Part shown: piece by piece, positions 40,710 to 45,008 of the stretch
Layout: every line of letters begins with the position of its first letter
How positions within the stretch are numbered: the first letter of the stretch is position 1
Assembly (NCBI RefSeq): GCF_016744155.1
Contig: NZ_JADGEW010000030.1
Coordinates: 1 to 45,008 of the forward strand
Direction of reading: 5' to 3'
DNA: 45,008 nt
Origin: Amphritea sp.
Lineage (GTDB): Bacteria > Pseudomonadota > Gammaproteobacteria > Pseudomonadales > Balneatricaceae
The notes under the pieces: model-generated
Database searches by the model: none
The model's input: the letters and a program-made list of their open reading frames with translations, nothing else
Told to the model about the DNA's origin: nothing
Program-made: the position numbers and the translations under genes

Positions 40710-43304
40710 GTGCTTGTAGCTTACCGTGAACATGCAGAAAGACGCGCCCAAGAAGGCGTGCCAGCTAAACCATTGGATGCTGATCAGACAGCCTCTCTAG
40801 TTGAACTATTGAAAAATCCGCCGGCTGGCGAAGAAGCATTTATCCTGGACCTGCTGGAAAATCGTGTTCCTGCTGGTGTTGACCAAGCTGCTTATGTAAA
40901 AGCTGGTTTCCTTGCCGCTATTGCTAAAGGCGAAGCCTCATCCCCACTGATTGATAATGTAAGAGCGGTAGAATTATTGGGCACTATGCTCGGCGGTTAC
41001 AATATCCAGCCACTGATTGCAGCTCTGGATGTCGATGCTCTGGCACCTACCGCAGCTAAAGCACTGTCTCACACGCTATTGATGTTTGATGCATTCCATG
41101 ACGTTAAAGAGAAATCTGACGCAGGTAACCTCCACGCTAAACAAGTTCTTGAATCATGGGCTAATGCCGAGTGGTTTACTGCTAAGCCTGAAATTGCTGA
41201 GAAGATCACCGTTACTGTATTCAAAGTAACCGGTGAAACAAATACTGATGACCTGTCTCCCGCTCCGGATGCTTTCACCCGTCCAGACATCCCACTGCAC
41301 GCTAATGCGATGCTGAAGATGGCTCGTGATGGAATTGTTCCTGAGACGCAGGGCTCTGTAGGCCCGCTGAAGCTAATCGAAGAGGTTAAAGCTAAAGGAT
41401 ACCCTGTTGCGTACGTAGGTGATGTTGTAGGTACCGGCTCTTCACGTAAATCAGCAACTAACTCGGTTCTGTGGTTCTTCGGTGATGATATCCCGAACGT
41501 GCCAAACAAGCGTGCTGGCGGATATTGCTTCGGTAATAAGATTGCACCTATTTTCTTTAACACCATGGAAGATGCAGGCGCCCTGCCTATCGAAATGGAT
41601 GTTGAGAAAATGAACATGGGTGACGTTATAGACGTTTACCCATATGAAGGTGTTGCTAAAAACGCTGAAACTGGCGAAGTACTGAGCGAATTCAGCCTGA
41701 AAACGCCAGTGCTGTATGACGAAGTACGCGCCGGCGGCCGCATCCCTCTGATCATCGGCCGAGGCCTGACTGACCGTGCACGTGAAGCGCTGGGTTTAAG
41801 CCCTACTGAGCTGTTCCGTAAGCCCGATCAACCTACTGACACTGGCAAAGGCTACTCTCTTGCTCAAAAGATGATTGGTAAAGCTTGTGGTATCGAAGGT
41901 GTTCGCCCTGGTACATACTGCGAACCTAAGATGACGACTGTTGGCTCTCAGGATACTACTGGTCCTATGACCCGTGACGAACTGAAAGACCTGGCTTGCC
42001 TTGGCTTCTCTGCTGACCTGACGATGCAGTCTTTCTGCCACACTGCTGCTTATCCAAAGCCTATTGATGTAAACACTCATCATACTCTGCCAGATTTCAT
42101 CATGAACCGTGGCGGTGTATCTCTGCGCCCTGGTGACGGTGTAATCCACTCTTGGCTGAACCGCATGCTGCTACCAGATACTGTTGGTACCGGTGGTGAC
42201 TCTCACACCCGTTTCCCAATCGGGATCTCTTTCCCTGCAGGTTCTGGCCTGGTTGCTTTCGCAGCAGCTACCGGCGTTATGCCTCTGGATATGCCTGAGT
42301 CTGTTCTGGTTCGCTTCAAAGGCGATAAGCTTCAGCCCGGTATTACTCTTCGCGACCTGGTTAACGCTATTCCTTACTACGCTATCAAGCAGGGTCTGTT
42401 GACCGTTGCTAAAGCTGGTAAAACGAATATCTTCTCCGGTCGAATCCTTGAAATCGAGGGCCTGCCTGACCTGAAAGTCGAGCAAGCATTTGAACTGTCT
42501 GATTCGGCTGCTGAACGTTCAGCTGCTGCCTGTTCAATCAAACTGAACGAAGCACCAATTAAAGAATACCTAAGCTCAAACATCACCATGCTTAAGTGGA
42601 TGATCGCGGAAGGTTATGGTGACCCACGTACTATCGAGCGTCGTATCGTTGGTATGCAGGAATGGATGGCTAACCCTGAGCTAATGGAAGGCGATGCTGA
42701 TGCAGATTATGCCGCCGTTATCGAAATCGATCTGGATGATGTCAAGGAGCCAATCCTGGCCTGCCCTAACGATCCGGATGACGTTAAGCTGCTGACTGAC
42801 GTTGCAGGCACACAGATCGATGAAGTATTCATCGGTTCTTGTATGACCAACATTGGCCACTTCCGCGCTGCAGGCAAGCTACTTGAAGCCGCCGGCACTA
42901 CTACGCCAACCCGTCTGTGGATCGCTCCACCGACTAAGATGGACGCAGCACAGCTGACTGAAGAGGGTTACTACAACATCTTCGGAAAAGCAGGCGCGCG
43001 TATGGAGATGCCAGGCTGTTCTCTATGTATGGGTAACCAGGCACGTGTAGGCGACAACACTACCGTTGTTTCTACTTCTACCCGTAACTTCCCTAACCGT
43101 TTAGGTACTGGCGCTAACGTTTACCTGTCTTCTGCTGAACTGGCTGCTGTAGCAGCTCTGACCGGCAAAATACCTACAGTTGCTGAGTATATGGAGTACG
43201 CGTTAAAGATCGACAGCATGGCTGAAGATGTTTACCGCTACCTGAATTTCGATCAGATCAAGACTTATCAGGATGCAGCTTCAAACGTTATCGCTACTGC
43301 ATAG
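40710..43304 (+). CDS. acnB: Aconitate hydratase B
   Basis: The 864 residues match E. coli AcnB (865) from end to end. Order: N-terminal HEAT-like helical domain ~1-160, swivelling domain ~165-380 ([36 protein letters not shown]), then the catalytic domains. The [4Fe-4S] cysteines are in [12 protein letters not shown] (~711) and [10 protein letters not shown] (~770). It interconverts citrate and isocitrate and hydrates 2-methylaconitate. The start is GTG with GAGGGG upstream. A terminator follows at 43386. Confidence 0.97.
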   Translation: MLVAYREHAERRAQEGVPAKPLDADQTASLVELLKNPPAGEEAFILDLLENRVPAGVDQAAYVKAGFLAAIAKGEASSPLIDNVRAVELLGTMLGGYNIQPLIAALDVDALAPTAAKALSHTLLMFDAFHDVKEKSDAGNLHAKQVLESWANAEWFTAKPEIAEKITVTVFKVTGETNTDDLSPAPDAFTRPDIPLHANAMLKMARDGIVPETQGSVGPLKLIEEVKAKGYPVAYVGDVVGTGSSRKSATNSVLWFFGDDIPNVPNKRAGGYCFGNKIAPIFFNTMEDAGALPIEMDVEKMNMGDVIDVYPYEGVAKNAETGEVLSEFSLKTPVLYDEVRAGGRIPLIIGRGLTDRAREALGLSPTELFRKPDQPTDTGKGYSLAQKMIGKACGIEGVRPGTYCEPKMTTVGSQDTTGPMTRDELKDLACLGFSADLTMQSFCHTAAYPKPIDVNTHHTLPDFIMNRGGVSLRPGDGVIHSWLNRMLLPDTVGTGGDSHTRFPIGISFPAGSGLVAFAAATGVMPLDMPESVLVRFKGDKLQPGITLRDLVNAIPYYAIKQGLLTVAKAGKTNIFSGRILEIEGLPDLKVEQAFELSDSAAERSAAACSIKLNEAPIKEYLSSNITMLKWMIAEGYGDPRTIERRIVGMQEWMANPELMEGDADADYAAVIEIDLDDVKEPILACPNDPDDVKLLTDVAGTQIDEVFIGSCMTNIGHFRAAGKLLEAAGTTTPTRLWIAPPTKMDAAQLTEEGYYNIFGKAGARMEMPGCSLCMGNQARVGDNTTVVSTSTRNFPNRLGTGANVYLSSAELAAVAALTGKIPTVAEYMEYALKIDSMAEDVYRYLNFDQIKTYQDAASNVIATA

Positions 43305-43385
43305 CCGTTAAATAGCCTGATAAAAACCGCCTGTTGGTGCAATAGTGTTCACTTAAGCATTTGAGCGATAGAGGGCTTGATAGAA

Positions 43386-43418
43386 AATTCGATGTTGATA
43401 GCAACATCGAATTTTTTT
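43386..43418 (+). terminator. Rho-independent terminator after acnB
   Basis: TTCGATGTTG-ATAG-CAACATCGAA followed by TTTTTTT. Confidence 0.9.
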
Positions 43419-43861
43419 ATGCCTGTTCAGCAATCCCTGCTGGACAAATGTTTTTGGATCACTGATCTGTTGCTTAGAGTCTCACAACAGGGCAAGCAGC
43501 GTCACTGGCTGATGCCAGAACAATAAGTCTGGTCAAAGAAGAGATTTAACGCTATGGGCAACATGATCGATTAGTCCAAATGAAGGCCTCTCCACAGGCG
43601 CGCAAGAAGAATCCTGATCTATCTGAATACTGGGAAAGACGGGGCTTAAAGTAGCTCTGACATCACTTCCTGCAGATACCTACAGTGTTAAAGCAATCTG
43701 CCAGCATATTGCTGTGCTGGTAATAGTAATGGCTGGTACACAACCCGTATCAGGCACAGGGCCACGACTGGAGTAGTGTTGATGCTGCGGTAGGTTCGGC
43801 GAAAGAACGGCTTAGGATGATTTAAATAGCTTTGTTCAGAATAAACAAGCTAACCCGTAAA
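43419..43861. other. Gene-free region between the two aconitases, possible gene debris
   Basis: About 440 bp without a supportable gene. On the plus strand 43558-43653 is an open stretch, with the last 20 or so codons reading MKASPQARKKNPDLSEYWER and ending TAG, preceded by in-frame stops. This has faint likeness to the C-terminal part of group II intron maturases, but it is too short to assign. Confidence 0.35.
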
Positions 43862-43892
43862 CAAAAAAAGCCCTGAATAATCAGGGCTTTTT
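43862..43892 (-). terminator. Terminator after the second aconitase gene
   Basis: AAAAAAAGCCCTGA-ATAA-TCAGGGCTTTTT, with T-runs on both strands; it serves the minus-strand gene ending at 43913. Confidence 0.88.
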
Positions 43893-43912
43893 GTTAGTCA
43901 CGTTATCAGTAA

Positions 43913-45008
43913 TTAGATACGTGCAGCTGGGATAGCTGTAGGCGCAACACTCAAGTCTTCACTCGGTGGAGCGAAAGTAGTCAGGTTAATACCCTCAACC
44001 GCTTCTTTGTACTCTTCCAGAGTCGGGAAGCGACCCAGGACACAAGACAGTACAACCATTGGAGTAGAGCCCAGCAGAGACTCACCTTTCTTCTCTGCAG
44101 TATCTTCTACAACACGGCCCTGGAACAGACGGGTAGAAGTAGCCAGCACGGTGTCACCCGCTTCTGCTTTTTCCTGGTTACCCATACACAGGTTACATCC
44201 AGGGCGCTCCAGGTACATAATATTTTCGTACTTGGTACGCGCTGCTTCTTTTGGATTCTCGTCAGAGAATTCGAAGCCGGCGAATTTCTCCAGCAATTCC
44301 CAGTCGCCTTCTGCTTTCAGTTCGTCAACGATGTTGTAAGTCGGTGGCGCAACAACCAGTGGCGCTTTAAAGGTAATAGGACCTTTCTTCTCCAGGTTAC
44401 GCAGCATCGCAGCGATGATCTGCATATCGCCTTTGTGAACCATACAAGAACCAACGAAGCCCAGATCTACCTTACGGCCATCATAGTATGAAGCAGGACG
44501 GATAACATCGTGGGTGTAACGCTTAGAGACATCTTCGTTGTTTACGTCTGGGTCAGCAATCATTGGTTCATCGATTACGTCCAGATCAACTACAAGCTCA
44601 GCATAGTAGTTAGCGTTGTCGTCCGGAGCCAGAGCAGGTGCTTCGCCGGATGTCACTTCAGCAATACGCTTGTCAGCCAGATCGATCAGACCTTGCAGCA
44701 TACCCGCTTCGTTTTCCATACCTTTGTTGATCATGATCTGGATACGGGACTTAGCCAGTTCCAGAGACTGGATCAGCGTGTCGTCAGTAGAAATACAGAT
44801 GGAAGCTTTCGCTTTCATTTCTGCAGTCCAGTCAGTAAAGGTGAAAGCCTGGTCAGCAAGCAGAGTACCAATTTGTACTTCGATTACACGACCCTGGAAT
44901 ACGTTTTCGCCACCGAACTTCTTCAGCATTTGTGCTTGAGTCGCGTGTACGATGTCACGGAAGTCCATGTGAGGCTTCATAGAACCTTTAAAGGTTACCT
45001 TCACAGAC
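43913..45008 (-). CDS. Second AcnB-type aconitase / 2-methylisocitrate dehydratase, 5' part outside window
   Basis: The frame stays open to the right edge; the GTG at 45002-45004 is an internal valine, not a start. About 365 C-terminal residues are seen. They belong to the AcnB branch, with iron-sulfur cysteines in GFVGSCMVHKGD (~195 in view) and ERPGCNLCMGNQ (~275), and the C-terminal LGSTPMVVLSCVLGRFPTLEEY. Sequence is quite unlike the acnB at 40710 and carries extra segments (for example FAGFEFSDENPKEAARTK). It resembles the divergent AcnB form known from Bacteroidetes and some marine gammaproteobacteria. Either aconitase or methylcitrate-cycle function is possible. Confidence 0.88.
   Translation of the reverse strand, partial: SVKVTFKGSMKPHMDFRDIVHATQAQMLKKFGGENVFQGRVIEVQIGTLLADQAFTFTDWTAEMKAKASICISTDDTLIQSLELAKSRIQIMINKGMENEAGMLQGLIDLADKRIAEVTSGEAPALAPDDNANYYAELVVDLDVIDEPMIADPDVNNEDVSKRYTHDVIRPASYYDGRKVDLGFVGSCMVHKGDMQIIAAMLRNLEKKGPITFKAPLVVAPPTYNIVDELKAEGDWELLEKFAGFEFSDENPKEAARTKYENIMYLERPGCNLCMGNQEKAEAGDTVLATSTRLFQGRVVEDTAEKKGESLLGSTPMVVLSCVLGRFPTLEEYKEAVEGINLTTFAPPSEDLSVAPTAIPAARI

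Noticed and set aside
41069-41617. 182-residue open frame antisense to acnB
   Set aside because: Shadow of acnB, with no independent features.
1-45008. CRISPR array, tRNA or rRNA genes
   Set aside because: No regularly spaced direct repeats and no sequence I could read as a tRNA or rRNA. The short palindromic repeats are irregularly dispersed.

Overview
The window looks like a chromosome segment of a marine gammaproteobacterium, most likely of the Oceanospirillaceae type (Neptunomonas/Amphritea/Marinobacterium-like). The grounds are the gene set: a monomeric NADP isocitrate dehydrogenase, AcnB, ThrH, ScoAB, type II NADH dehydrogenase and AzlCD, with moderate GC. This taxonomic guess comes from gene content only, not from a marker gene.

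Layout. (1) 1-3.5 kb: a run of integron-type gene cassettes on the minus strand. Five attC sites separate small cassette genes: a partial MESH1-like HD protein, a broken AbiGi-like gene, a macro-domain gene with a membrane partner, and two unknowns, one with a glycine-zipper. No integrase gene is visible. The right end of the array is cut by a small inverted-repeat element. (2) 3.5-9.1 kb: a repeat-rich stretch with a YcxB-like membrane protein and single minus-strand genes (MOSC protein, VOC protein, YheT-like hydrolase, cyclooxygenase-like haem peroxidase, fatty acid desaturase). Most of these end in, or next to, a small palindromic element that in places supplies the stop codon. (3) 10.5-20 kb: a GAF-PAS-PAS-GGDEF-EAL protein, a 3-hydroxybenzoate 4-monooxygenase-like flavoprotein, a LuxR-type regulator facing azlCD, and a PhzF/LysR divergent pair. 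(4) 20-28.2 kb: a P-loop kinase, a short Rho paralogue without the RNA-binding N-terminus, thrH, a GFA protein, a Bcr/CflA exporter, a cysteine hydrolase, and a LysR gene divergent from scoAB. (5) 28.2-35.7 kb: an SHP-like cytochrome c, dsbD, DAHP synthase, monomeric icd and ndh. (6) 36-40.3 kb: a six-gene minus-strand operon ending in a terminator (unknown protein, pseudo-receiver protein, roadblock-like protein, roadblock/LC7 protein, PAS protein, leaderless PhnD-like binding protein). (7) 40.7-45 kb: acnB and, convergent to it, the 3' part of a second divergent AcnB-type aconitase.

How the genes fit together. icd, acnB and the second aconitase serve the TCA or methylcitrate cycle, and scoAB activates acetoacetate for entry into it. 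The roadblock/PAS/PhnD-like operon has the look of a cytoplasmic signalling complex that I cannot match to a described system. It is the best candidate here for new biology, followed by the short Rho, the 3'-end palindromic elements and the cyclooxygenase-like enzyme with an altered distal haem residue.
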